A stretch of 64,000 nucleotides of DNA from assembly GCA_037903355.1 (NCBI GenBank), contig JBAJFE010000004.1, positions 6,246,001-6,310,000 on the forward strand, written 5' to 3'. Within the stretch, counting starts at the first letter, position 1, and each line of letters starts with the position of its first letter. The notes beneath the pieces were generated by a model. That model was not told where the DNA came from. It did not search any database and worked only from the letters and a program-made list of their open reading frames with translations. Source of the stretch: Trichuris trichiura (lineage: Eukaryota; Nematoda; Enoplea; Trichinellida; Trichuridae). The translations under genes were made by a program, and so were the position numbers. This document shows, in pieces, positions 1 to 9,899 of the stretch.

Positions 1-1210
1 TATGTGCATTAGCTTAGTTCGTCTCTTCATTTTCTTGGCCTGCTGGAATATATGAAGAATGCATAACAAGTCATTAGCAAAGCATCATATCTGCTCAGAA
101 ACCTTAAGTGCTTCTTATGTACAGTATGACGTAGGCATGCATATAAATCAAGTATTGAACTGATGCTTAGCCAAGCGTTGCCAGAGAAGTTGCTTATTAG
201 GGTCAAGTCAGAATAAAGAATCAGTAGTCTGCAAAATTATCAAACAGCTACTGACCGGGCAAACGGCATTTAGCAGATTTGAGCCACTTAAGTTGGTACG
301 CCGTGTTGACTCAATAATCCGGCGCCTGACCCGCTGATTTTCTATTGGAGGCTGTTAACATAGTGCTCTTTCAAATGGTCGACAATGGCAAGAACGTGTT
401 TGCATGCCCATCAACCGGTAGGAAGCACCTCGTCCACCGTTCTCCTGGCAAAACAAATGTCTTTGCACCTCGTCTGTAGACATAAGGAATCAGCTCCTCT
501 TCTTTTCTCCTCTAAACTGGTGTTAACTGAACTTGCTGCCAAGGATTTGGACAGCACTTAAACCGCCGGCGCACTTGGATTGCATTTCTTGACAAACAGG
601 TAACTTGTTCTTGCCAGCCTTGTGGCGCACTCCATCCTACAGAAGAGTGTTTTCACAAGTTGAAGCTACCTAGTTGCACTGGAACTGTTAGCACCCATTA
701 GTGCTGCTTTTTGCACATTGGACGTGATTTCTCAACTTGACCCACATTCTGGCAAATCTAAGGTCACAAGCAACGCCCAACTCATGGTTCAGGATTAAAT
801 AACATTCTTTCACGCTCCTTTACTTCGTTTAGGTATGTGTTGACGCCCGTTAATTATGATACATTCTACATGAATGTGCAGATTCATTACACTAACAACA
901 ATTCAGTGCTAACATTCTTTTAAACAATTATTACATTTTGCGTGATGCGTTTATTCATGAATAAATACTCTACGGAGCACGTCTGAAGCCAGGATAAGTT
1001 GTTTGTAGCTTCTTTCAGCAAAAAGAAAATAATATTTCCTTAAATGACAGTCAGAATAGCAGATGGCCAAGCGAAGCGAAGTTCAACTTTCAATCTCACA
1101 ACGTCAGTCCACTGATTTTAGTATAAACCAGGTTTAAGTGCAAAAGATTCTATATTGTTTCATAATTTTCAATCATGGTTCTGAGATTCGCTCTCCATTA
1201 AGTGGACGTA

Positions 1211-1292
<82 letters not shown>

Positions 1293-2142
1293 GAAGATGT
1301 GATGTTTATGTTATTATTATTAGGTTGATAATATCTTACTCAAATAGAACAGTATTGCTATTAATTCATATACCTGATAAGGAAACGGTTGCTGAGAAAT
1401 ACTTCTACGCTTTTGTTTGAGCAGCCATCAATCCTTGTGCAATTATTAATGCTTCAGATTTGTCGTATTTGATGAGAGTGAGTTCTTCATTAAAGCCCAC
1501 CCACAGTGACAATACATTCAAAATTTTGGAGGAATATATCTCCATTTGTTGTTAGTTAGCTGACCACGCCGCGAATGAAGCTGCTACTTCATTATGTTTT
1601 TCCGTTTGGGTTAATGAGAGTACCACAGCTTGAACTTTAAGGAGTCTTTCCAAGCTTCATACTCACTGAATTTATTTGACTGGTAATTTTCACTTTTGTC
1701 TGTTCATAAATGCAGCGTGTCTACTGAAGCAACAAGTTCCTAAAAATCTTTAGCTGTTAAGACAGTCATCTTATAACCTATGTATCCTAGTACTGTTCAT
1801 CTAATGAGATAGAGATATTATGTAAAGTTCAAAGCTTTTGAGACCACCGGATTCCGTCTTCGACCACCAGCGAAAGAAGGTCGATGGTTGTGTTAGTCTT
1901 CAAGGCATTTTATAACATCTGTCCAATCAGCTACTTGATCTAACCATCTCACGGTGCAATGTGCTGTTATTCATTTCAGGTGCAGGGAAGATAGAGCTTT
2001 AGAGAAGGGCAGCCCAGGGAATTCACGCTAAGCACCTTACACGTTATGAACCTTTGAACGGCTATTGTTTTTTCTAAACTTGTATTTATGATTACTTTTG
2101 TCTACCTCTGCTTAAGTTCACTGTCATCATGCTTATAGACGC
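1..2142. other. AT-rich gene-free stretch
   Basis: No coding region or RNA gene is supported here. Reading frames are short and interrupted on both strands and match no family I recognise. The only clear structure is the (TTA)n microsatellite annotated separately. Confidence 0.6.
1212..1292. repeat. (TTA)n microsatellite, about 81 bp
   Basis: About 27 uninterrupted TTA units, followed some 20 bp later by a short second run of four units. It is a simple trinucleotide repeat in non-coding DNA and probably length-polymorphic. It lies in no recognised gene. Confidence 0.97.
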
Positions 2143-2300
2143 ATACGTCAATTTAAGACCGCTGATGACGGGTCGCGTTTGGACCCGAAAGCTACGGAGA
2201 ATTTAGTAATAAAAGTTTTTCAACGGGACTCAAAATACGTATAAAAAAGAAGCAACCCAATGAAATTATACGGTCCCGTACGAAGAAACTATATGTTTAT
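2143..2300 (+). mobile_element. solo Penelope-like terminal repeat with hammerhead
   Basis: The segment carries the same string of landmarks as the ends of the Penelope-like elements downstream: a CTTAAGACC-like lead-in, a hammerhead core, an AATAAAAG run, ACGGGAC, a CCGTA-like step, then a GGTCCCGTACGAAG tail ending near 2300. It closely resembles the solo copy at 28517-28684. No ORF is attached and I found no target-site duplication, so the left boundary is approximate. Confidence 0.7.
2159..2197 (+). ncRNA. hammerhead ribozyme motif (PLE family 1)
   Basis: Order of elements: CCG (stem I), CTGATGA core, GGGTC pairing with GGACCC (stem II), GAAA, then AGCT, A at the cleavage position, and CGG closing stem I. 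Stem III is only the self-complementary AGCU, as in minimal hammerheads that act as dimers. One extra C precedes stem II relative to the textbook core. Activity is inferred, not shown. Confidence 0.7.
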
Positions 2301-2310
2301 TGGTTTTGTC

Positions 2311-4016
2311 ACATTTATTTGAAACCTTCCATTTACCTTGTTGATACGAAACGGTTAACAGGCAGTAATATGGGTTTTTTAGAGCTTTACTTTGTGACAA
2401 TATGGTCACGTTAATTCATCATGTCTTATAACGTCTGATAAGCACCGGTATATGCGTTCAATAGCCTCAGGTAATGACATGTCTACATAGATTTTTCGAG
2501 CCAATTTATTTATAGCTGCCGTGCTTGCTGGACGAACCGATGCCGCAGATTAGATTTACAAACTTGTACTGTCTGCAAAAATATAAGCCATTTTAAAGAA
2601 TATTCTTGAGATTTTAATTTTTGCTTTCTGAAACAAATTTGTTACAGTCATATGCTTTGCAAATAAACGTGCATTATTGCAAATCTTGCAGAATTAGCTA
2701 CTTCTATAAGCTTTGTGTGTCGTGGCAAATATAGTTGGCACTTTGCTTTCTGCATTTATTTTTCTCATAACAGCGAACAATATAAGAAGCTCTCAGAGCG
2801 TTCTAGTCCCGTTGCCAACGTGATGCACGATATGCTGACAATGAAACCGCACGAAAAACCCATCACTCCGTTGCAAAACTTGCAAAACATCCCATCTTTT
2901 ATCACACAGCGTGCCGTGCAAGAGTTGGCAGTTATCGGTCTTAAACTAGGTTAATTATCACAGCATTTAAAGAATTTACATTGCACATAAAGCGCTTATT
3001 TGCTAAGTACAGCTGGTGTTTAGTAAATGTGAGCACATGAAAGAATCGAGCTCAGCTCGTAAAAATCAACTCTGAACTGCTTTCACTGTAGCTTGAATTA
3101 GGTTTCAATTCTGTTAAAGTATTTCACAATCATCTGAAGCAGGATGTGCCATTTATACAGATCATGTAATGTCGGTAAACTGGATTTATTAGCATAAGTA
3201 ATATTTACGTAACACGTAGCTGTTCGTTTGTAAATGCAAAGGAAGTCTTGTAGCATGCTTTCCTGCTAAGTCATTATTCATGACCTTGAGCGGTTACTGT
3301 AAAGCTTAGCAACACGTCAGACTACCACTTGACTTGACTTAACGCTACTAGAGGTCATTAGCGGCTTCAGCCTTCCCGCTGATGGTCAAACTAATTAAAG
3401 AAGATTAAAGACAACAGCTGCTTCCGGATTAGGCCTAGCGTGATGCTTTCCATCTGATCAATTCGATATTCAGCTCTGATTGTTGACGTTCAGTTGTTTT
3501 CAAACAAGCACGCAATGAAAATGCAGTCATAAGGCTAAATGCCGACAACGAGAGGCTCCTGGGGCGGCAAATTAGCGCTTCTAGTTTCGCCAATCACACA
3601 GTTTAGCCGCTGTCTGCGGTACGGCTTCATATAATCCTCTTTCTTTTCTGTTTATCTGACTGCAGGAAACTGAGGCAAGCTGTGGTCAGGTGTTCTGCAT
3701 TCACATGGCAGGCCTCTGAGGTAGGACAAAGCATGAGGAGGCCAGGAATTTCCTGTTCCTATAGTTTAATATGGTGTGAACTTTCAGGACTATCTGTATT
3801 AGATCATTTCTGCTCCTGTTTCAGGTATCATTTTATGCATGAAGCTTCTACCGCAGGCTTGCTTTCACAGCCAACAGAGGAGCTTCGAAATGCTCAAGCT
3901 GCAATGCCCAATAAATGCTTGACGACAACAACTAAACTTTAAACAAAAGATATACAGTCCACTGTATTGGTACAAAAGCTTTGTAAACCAAAATTATAGA
4001 GCGGTAAAGAATTAGA
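2311..4016. other. gene-free stretch
   Basis: Open frames at 2715-2954 and 3682-3942 resemble no known family and look like chance. Around 2790-2815 the minus strand has a decayed relative of the foldback/hammerhead repeat seen at 4.0-5.0 kb (a GGGAC-TAGAAC-like hairpin). Nothing else is supported. Confidence 0.5.
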
Positions 4017-4119
4017 ATAGACGGATGAATACTTATCAGGTGCTGCCGTCTGCCGGCACAAATCTTTGTGCAGTAAATTTTTACTTTTTGTTTATATCTC
4101 AACATGGAAATTTAAAAAA

Positions 4120-4532
4120 CGTCGTTGATGGGAAAACATTAGATAATCTAAAAATCATTTAATTCGAAAAGGGAAAGCATTTTACATCTCATAATCTGAG
4201 ACTAAGTATGTCTTAAAGTGTTCTAAAGGCAATTTCTGCGTCTTTCACTTAATTATCACTTTATAACAGAACTTCTATTCCATTGTATAAATTGTGCGGA
4301 TTAACAGCCACCTTTCATAAAAATACAGGCCATTAATCCATAGCATTTATACAATAAAAAATAAATTAAAACCCCTGCTACGAAGTAACAATTAATTGAA
4401 AAAACACAGAAAGTACCTGTGGAGTACTTTGGGACGTACGTAGTCCAAGATAATGAGATCTAAAATCCCTTCTATTTTTGAATTAAATGATTTTAAAATG
4501 ATCTGTTTTCCCATTAATGACCTTCTTTAAAA
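4120..4532. repeat. inverted-repeat insertion nested in the foldback's left arm
   Basis: The ends are inverted: TTGATGGGAAAACA followed by AAATCATTTAATTC at about 4124-4173, mirrored as GAATTAAATGATTTTAAAATG...TGTTTTCCCATTAATG at about 4481-4519. The matching right arm of the host foldback lacks this block. That supports a later insertion of a MITE-like element; no transposase is present. Confidence 0.6.
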
Positions 4533-4670
4533 TTTCCATCTTGGTTTTGGTAGATCTTCTAAGGCTTTTCCCATTTTCTTGTATCTGCAATTAAAAGAAA
4601 CAGCTGCTCTACCGACGGATGGATGGCGATTATTAGGAAAATTGTACAGAACCAATGCACTCAACTTTGT

Positions 4671-4706
4671 TTCAGAGCTTTCGGAACGCTCTAGTTCCGC
4701 TGTCAG
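4671..4706 (-). ncRNA. decayed hammerhead-like hairpin
   Basis: On the minus strand the order is CTGACAG, CGGAAC, loop TAGAGC, GTTCCG, AAAGCTCTG. The hairpin pairs perfectly and the GAAAGCTC part is intact, but the catalytic CTGANGA strand is altered. It is probably a dead relative of the motif at 7226-7264, which has the same stem II. Confidence 0.4.
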
Positions 4707-5042
4707 TGAGATGGTTTTGTGCATTTTCTTAATAATCGCTCATCCATCCGTTGGTAGAGCAGTTGTTTCATTTAATTGCAGATACAAAAAAACAGAAAAA
4801 AGTCGTAGAAGATCTACCGAAACCATGAAACATTATCCCGTTTTGAAGCATCATGTGTTCAAAAAGAAATTTCATCTTGAGATATAAGTAAAAAGTAAAG
4901 ATTTAGTGCACAAAGGCTTGTACCGGCAGACGGCAACACCTGATAAGTGTTCACCCGACTATTCTAATCGAGCTTTTATCAACGATGACTGTTAGCCCGT
5001 CTGGTTTATAGAGTAAATAATAAACATACACTTCATTACGAA

Positions 5043-5390
5043 GTGATAGCTAATCGAAAAAATGAATGCACAGCTAACTCACGGCCGACAGATATCGGTA
5101 AGCGCAAGAACGAAATGGTTAGACTAACAATGGTGGTAGTGCCTACAGTAAACAAAGCCAAAGAAAAACGCCAAGGGTGGTTTGGACATGTACTGCAACG
5201 GAAAGACAGTCAGTCTCCGAAACAACTACTACTCCACACTCAAATAGAGGTCAGACGGCCGTGAGGAAGATCAAACTTAAAATGGATGGCCAAAGTGCAA
5301 GCAGATCTAAGAGAACTACCAATCACCCATGACCAGGCACAAGGCAGTAGTAAATGGACGAACATTACCAGAGCCGCATATTACACATAA
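5043..5390 (+). pseudogene. C-terminal fragment of a non-LTR retrotransposon reverse transcriptase
   Basis: The frame reads through to TAA at 5388 with one internal TGA at 5262, a likely CGA-to-TGA change. It encodes a tail typical of LINE pol proteins: KEKRQGWFGHVLQR, then RGRSNLKWMAKV (with the stop just before), then DLRELPITHDQA and SSKWTNITRAA. In autonomous elements this tail follows the reverse-transcriptase domain, and the (W/Y)xGHVxR and GRPxxxWxxxV blocks are hallmarks. No upstream catalytic motif is found, so this is a 5'-truncated dead copy. The clade cannot be told from this part. Confidence 0.8.
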
Positions 5391-6042
5391 GTGAGTTAAA
5401 CGCGAAAGAAAAAACGAGAAAGATGGTCATAAACGCTTAATGTATTAGAGCTTTCAAACTACATTTGTCACCTTCGTGCACATGTTCATAGACACTCATG
5501 CAAACGTTGCTATGTGAGGACAGTGAATTTGAAATGCTCCAATAAATTAAATACGTGAAACAAATGTTCTCGTCCTTAATCATAACTGTCAATTTGTCTG
5601 TTGATTAGATATCTGTTCAGGTGGCAGTATCTTATCGCATGTGTTAATACTATAGACTTCTATGATAGCTGCGACACCCCTGTCGTGTCTTGCGCTTTTG
5701 TTGAAGAGAAGAAGAGGAAGAAAGTGTAAGAAGACGTTCAGACGAAACTCAGCATAGTTGCACAATCGCACATAACAACATAACTGTACTTCACGAAAGT
5801 GTCAAATCGATACAACCAACGCCGCAGGAATGTAAAAGCTTCTTCAGTCGAGGATTTGAACAAACTTAAAAGACCAAATGCATTGATGCAGTGAAATCGT
5901 CTACATCAGTAAGTTCGGTTGTCATCTCGAGAATGTGTGCTCTCCCAACAGGCCGCTGCGTTGTATACAATAAAAACTGTTTAATCCCCGTTATTGTGTA
6001 GCAGGAATATATCGAAGCTTTCATGAGCAGAGGGTTTGGTAT

Positions 6043-6135
6043 ACAGTAAGGCCTCCGTATCTGCGGGGGCTGCGTTCCACGGGGGGCTGAGAATGACTAA
6101 AAACCTCAGATAACAGTGAACGTTTTATGAACGCG
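6043..6135 (+). mobile_element. terminal end of a pogo/Tigger-like DNA transposon
   Basis: TA is followed by CAGTAAGGCCTCCGTATCTG, a GGGGGCTGCGTTCCACGG block and then CCTCAGATAACAGTGAACG. This layout (CAGT, CCTC, a (T/A)TCYGCGG-type block, then GCGTTCCA) is typical of Tigger-family terminal inverted repeats. No partner end or transposase was found nearby, so this is a fragment. Confidence 0.45.
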
Positions 6136-7139
6136 TACATAGCGTGATTTTGAGATGAACACACGTGAGTTGGTGTGAGAGTGAGCACAGAGTTTACAAT
6201 TGACTCTAGGATAAAGTCGAATGCATGGACAGATCACGCTCTGATGCTACCAATTAACGGTGTCCCTCACACGTTATCTCAGAAGTTTCGTTGAATAGGG
6301 CTCATTATACTGCGCGGTTATTTCCATAACGGTATTGCGGAAATTCGACCCATAAAATTTATTTTGCGAAGCTTTTGGGAAGAGTCTGTTTTCCAAATTT
6401 TACAGGTCGAACTTGAGTAATCCCACTACACATTTTCACACGTTTGTTAGAAAGAGCTTCTTTCTCAATGCATGGCGCAGCTATTTATTTAGTATTTAAT
6501 CTGTATCCAGAAATCAGTGAATCATCGATAAAGAAGAACACAATGCCTCTGGTTTGTTACCGTTTTGCAATATGAAATCGCTCTAAGCCAGGCATGTCAA
6601 ACTGGCGGCTTAATAGCTTTGTGCAGCCTTGGCAAGTACATCTGCGGCCTGCAAAATGGTGTACAAAATGACTGAACAGTTGTAAATAAATGTTCATTTC
6701 GAACAGTTGTGATTTTTGCAAAATGTATTTAACTCCTCTCCTTTGTTACATAACTTTGTTACTTCGCATTCATGTGCATGGGCAAACCATACGTATTCAC
6801 ATTGTGTCAATGTATAAGGAACAAAAATGTTCTGCAGTAATTTCTATTGAAAGACTTGAGCAAGTCGCCTGTGCGACCCTCAGAGATCTCTCTGTTCGAC
6901 ATGTCTGCTCTAAGCTATCTGCTACGCTTGCCTGACCACAGAGAAGAGCAGTCGTTGTCACAAGAAAGCAAATAAAATTCACAATAACTAAGAAATCAGC
7001 TGATTAGTTTAATGGTTAATTCGATTCACACATGAGGAAACGGTAAGAACCACTTAAACATCTCATGCAAGCAGCGAACTGGGTAACGTCAGAGTGCATG
7101 GGGTGGGAGGAAAGAAAGAAATCGCGAATACGGAGGTCT

Positions 7140-7174
<35 letters not shown>
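7140..7174. repeat. (TA)n microsatellite
   Basis: A pure TA dinucleotide run, with a second shorter run at 7188-7201 and a third at 7428-7447 next to a GATA-like tract. Short frames here that encode strings of Tyr-Ile are artefacts of these repeats. Confidence 0.95.
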
Positions 7175-7177
<3 letters not shown>

Positions 7178-7199
7178 GAAGAATTACTATATATATATA

Positions 7200-7345
7200 T
7201 AGAACGAATTACCTTTTCACTCACACTGCTGACGACGGAACAAGAGCAGTTCCGAAACGTACGGTATCCAAAGTGTTCTGCATTTTCTCTAACAATTTGC
7301 TCATCCATTCGTTGGTAGGGCGCATTGAAGTTTACTTACAGATAC
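7200..7345 (+). repeat. dispersed repeat copy with intact hammerhead
   Basis: The hammerhead motif at 7226-7264 is followed by CTGCATTTTCTCTAAC, GCTCATCCATTCGTTGGTAG and CAGATACA. These are the same blocks found in both arms of the 4.0-5.0 kb foldback and, single-copy, near 9.25 kb (minus) and 61.05 kb (plus). The family is therefore dispersed and hammerhead-linked. Boundaries are uncertain because of the flanking TA runs. Confidence 0.6.
7226..7264 (+). ncRNA. hammerhead ribozyme motif, variant family
   Basis: CTG (stem I), CTGACGA core, GGAAC pairing with GTTCC, GAAA, a palindromic ACGT where other families have AGCT, A at the cleavage position, then CGG. Stem I still pairs (C-G, a G-U wobble, G-C). 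Stem II and the stem III palindrome both differ from the PLE copies yet keep their complementarity. Confidence 0.7.
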
Positions 7346-7822
7346 ATCAAACAGGCTAAACCCGTGAATCAGAAGATCAACTATGAAACAACTTAAGCCT
7401 GTTAAAAGACCCCCCGTCTTTCGAAACATATATATATATATATATATGCATATCGATAGATAGACAGATATAGGTATAGAAAAATAGCCTTTGCTTATCG
7501 CTTGCACTAATCAGTTAAATTGAATGCAATACGAGTGAGCTATGAGTAAACAGATGTTTTCAGTAGAGGAACTAAATCGCTTGAAGAAATATTAATATTA
7601 GTGAGTTAGGAAGAAAACGAGTCGATGGCATGCAATATTACATGTCTCTCTATACGAAAATAAGCATAAATTGTAATGCTGAAAACTATTAACACTTCAT
7701 ACTAGTCACTGCTTATTAGAAGTGGCTATTTATCTCAAATTTTACTGTTGTAAACGTTTCGTATTTATGAACAAGAAATGTAAATGGATTTTTCCCGTTT
7801 CTATTTGCCCATAAAACCTCGA

Positions 7823-7860
7823 CATAGAGAGGTGGTCAACTTCGGAGGTCAACCTGTATA
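7823..7860 (-). repeat. captured pogo-family terminus
   Basis: GACATAGAGAGGTGGTCAAC followed by TTCGGAGGTCAACCTGTA matches the right end of the pogo element near 58575-58612 with a few changes. It lies inside the foldback insertion, which suggests transposition into it or template capture. Confidence 0.5.
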
Positions 7861-7962
7861 GCCTCGACAGGTCAAGGTTCGACTAGACAGGCACGCACAC
7901 GACTCGGAAAGGTGGAGGAGCAACTCCTGAGGAAAAACTCGGTGGGAGGGCAACTCCTGCGT

Positions 7963-8000
7963 GCGCTGACGACGGCTCAAGATTGAGCCGAAAGCTTCGC
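7963..8000 (+). ncRNA. hammerhead ribozyme motif, second PLE family
   Basis: GCG (stem I), CTGACGA core, GGCTC pairing with GAGCC, GAAA, palindromic AGCT, T at the cleavage position, CGC. Compared with the main family, stem I changes from CCG/CGG to GCG/CGC and stem II from GGGTC/GACCC to GGCTC/GAGCC. Both are compensatory pairs, and the cleavage base is still not G. Confidence 0.75.
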
Positions 8001-8160
8001 CAGACTTGTTTGGTTTTATGCCCTTGAACGACATTAAAGCTTTTTCACTTTTTTGACTCGTTTTATGGGCAAATAGAAACGGGAAAAATCCATGTACATT
8101 TCTTGTTCAACCACCAAACCCGTTACGAACCTTACGCCTTCATATCCGTTTCGTATTTAT

Positions 8161-9216
8161 TTGTTTTTTAGGTAAAGGCATTCGTCAGACTTGAAAAGTT
8201 GAATTATAAAGGCAAAAAATCAACTACAGTCATACGATCATAGAGCATTAATGTTTATTAGCTTTCAGACTGAATAAAATGATGTAGCATGTAGGGCAAA
8301 TGCGCAGTTCTGCTCGCATTTCTCGTCTTACGTCAGAGGAGAAGTTTGTTTTGTCAAAACAAAAATTAAATCGCATAAAGGTATCTTCTGAGTGACTTGA
8401 AGCTATCTATGCATGAAGCATGCTTTAAAAAATCTGTAACTCCTGCATTGATAATGAAAGCTCTTTCATACAGGCATCTGAAATTTCATAATAGTTTACG
8501 GAAGTATCACCCGTAAAAGCATATCAACGTTAGCCAAGCCTTTTGGAAAAATATATTCCTGTGTTTAGCGCGGAGTTATTGACAGACAAAACTTTCGCAG
8601 TCGACTGGTTAAACGAATTACTTTTAAGGATGGCGTTCTTGAAAAGTTTGAAAACAGGTAGTTTTTAAAAGAAGAAAGGAAAAAAGGAGAACTGAAAACC
8701 AAACGAACCCAAAGCACAAGAAGTAAAAGAAACTAAAAGCTTGAGAATGAAAAAATAAATGAAGTATTTAGCGAAATGAACATCGAAATAAAGGAAAATA
8801 AAATTGGAGTATAAGTGGAGAAGGGAACTATTTCTGTCCCAAAAATCCATCGTAAACGGTCGTTGTTCAGCACCTGGTGATTCATTTAAAAGTCAGCAGC
8901 TTGTAGCCTGTATAATATCTGTCCAGTACTTGCCCAAGGTTATGCCAGTGTCCCTGCTGATATTTGAATTTGGGCGTCTTTTACTTTTCGAATCATAAAC
9001 TGGCTGTCTAAAGAGCAGTTTCACATGTGGCCAGCGCGGACAATATGCTGCACGTTGTACGAATGCAGTGTCAAACTAAAGGTGAGAATGATTCGTGATT
9101 CCGTAAATTCTTTGGAATTAACATTACCAAACTCATCAAGACACTTTGAAACTGCTCCTGTCTACCAATAATCTTATTGGTTTTAATTTGAAAATCTTTC
9201 TACGCTTTTCTGATTT
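8161..9216. other. gene-free stretch
   Basis: AT-rich, with no frame that looks coded. An A/G-rich patch (8670-8800) gives a low-complexity minus-strand frame rich in Phe. Nothing is recognised. Confidence 0.5.
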
Positions 9217-9312
9217 TTTTTACTGTAGTACCTGTAATTAAACAAAACAACTGCTCTGCTAACGGATGAGTGAGCCGTTATTAGGAAAAATGCAGAACGG
9301 TGCCAACTGTGT
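9217..9312 (-). repeat. dispersed repeat copy (4.0-kb foldback family)
   Basis: On the minus strand: GTTCTGCATTTTTCCTAATA, CTCATCCGTTAGCAGAGCAG, then TTTAATTACAGGTAC. This matches the conserved blocks of the foldback arms at 4.6-4.8 kb and the copies at 7.27 and 61.05 kb. No intact hammerhead remains. Confidence 0.6.
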
Positions 9313-9698
9313 TCAAAACCTGGAAACTAAACTGAAGACAGTTTAGAAACGCGTGCAAGAACAAAGAACATTTACGAGCTCAAGCATAAAACAGATTACT
9401 CAGCACAGCTGCCGTTTCGTCCTAAGACTGCGTAGTGCTGTTGAGGCAACAGAGTTTAGCATTTCAAGTTGCTTTTCATTCAAGAAATAACCTATATAAT
9501 GCAATATCTTCTTCATACCTACTGTGCAACTTCAAGGTATAACCGTCGCATCTAATAAATGTTATTAAAAATTTTTATGCTTGTTTACAGAAACATGCCC
9601 TTACCGAAGGTGCAAAATAGGCGGTCTTATGTTTGAGACACGACTGGTCCGCTCTTGGGCTTCTCGGTGAAATCGTTGCTAGCATACTGAAACAACCA

Positions 9699-9837
9699 TT
9701 TTTCCCGTTGAACAAATTTTTAGCTCATCAGATAATTTTGGAAGAATATTTCCTCCGTCAGGGTTATAAGGTAAGATTTTGCAGAAAATGAGTTCCTGAA
9801 AGCCCTGATGCACTAAAAACTTGTTCAACGGGAAAAC
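9699..9837. repeat. short inverted repeat, probable decayed foldback
   Basis: TTTTCCCGTTGAACAAATTT with TTTTAGCTCATCAG at the left is mirrored by CTGATGCACTAAAAACTTG with TTCAACGGGAAAAC at the right. The TTCAACGGGA string also follows the hammerheads of the Penelope-type termini, and CTGAAAGC survives in the spacer. It is probably an old foldback copy; no target duplication is visible. Confidence 0.45.
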
Positions 9838-9899
9838 CCATATATCCAGTAAAACATTTTCCGTCCTTGTGTAAAGAGGGCAACACTCAAGCTGCATTT

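Larger units (their letters stand above)
4017..4979. repeat. foldback repeat element, about 0.96 kb
   Basis: The outer ends are inverted copies: GAATAG plus a stretch with TATCAGGTG and GTCTGCCGGCAC at 4018-4062, mirrored at 4918-4974. Both ends are flanked by TA. The arms continue inwards: the segment with CATCCATCC, GGTAGAGCAG and TTTAATTGCAGATAC occurs at 4575-4665 and inverted at 4709-4790. A decayed hammerhead-like hairpin sits between the arms. Related single copies occur near 7.25, 9.25 and 61.05 kb. The left arm is longer because another inverted-repeat unit has inserted into it. Confidence 0.75.
7769..8146 (+). mobile_element. foldback PLE-type insertion with 14-bp target duplication
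   Basis: CGTTTCGTATTTAT occurs directly repeated at 7755-7768 and 8147-8160. Inside, the left end (GAACAAGAAATG ... CCCGTTTCTATTTGCCCATAAAA) is inverted at 8060-8110. Only the right arm continues into a tail (CCACCAAACCCGTTACG). The middle carries a hammerhead (7963-8000) and a fragment matching the end of the pogo element at 57.2-58.6 kb (about 7823-7860). There is no ORF. It looks like a non-autonomous element of a second PLE family. Confidence 0.75.

Noticed and set aside
7063..7318. Open frames on both strands across the TA runs
   Set aside because: They are products of the dinucleotide repeat (alternating Tyr-Ile) and have no independent support.
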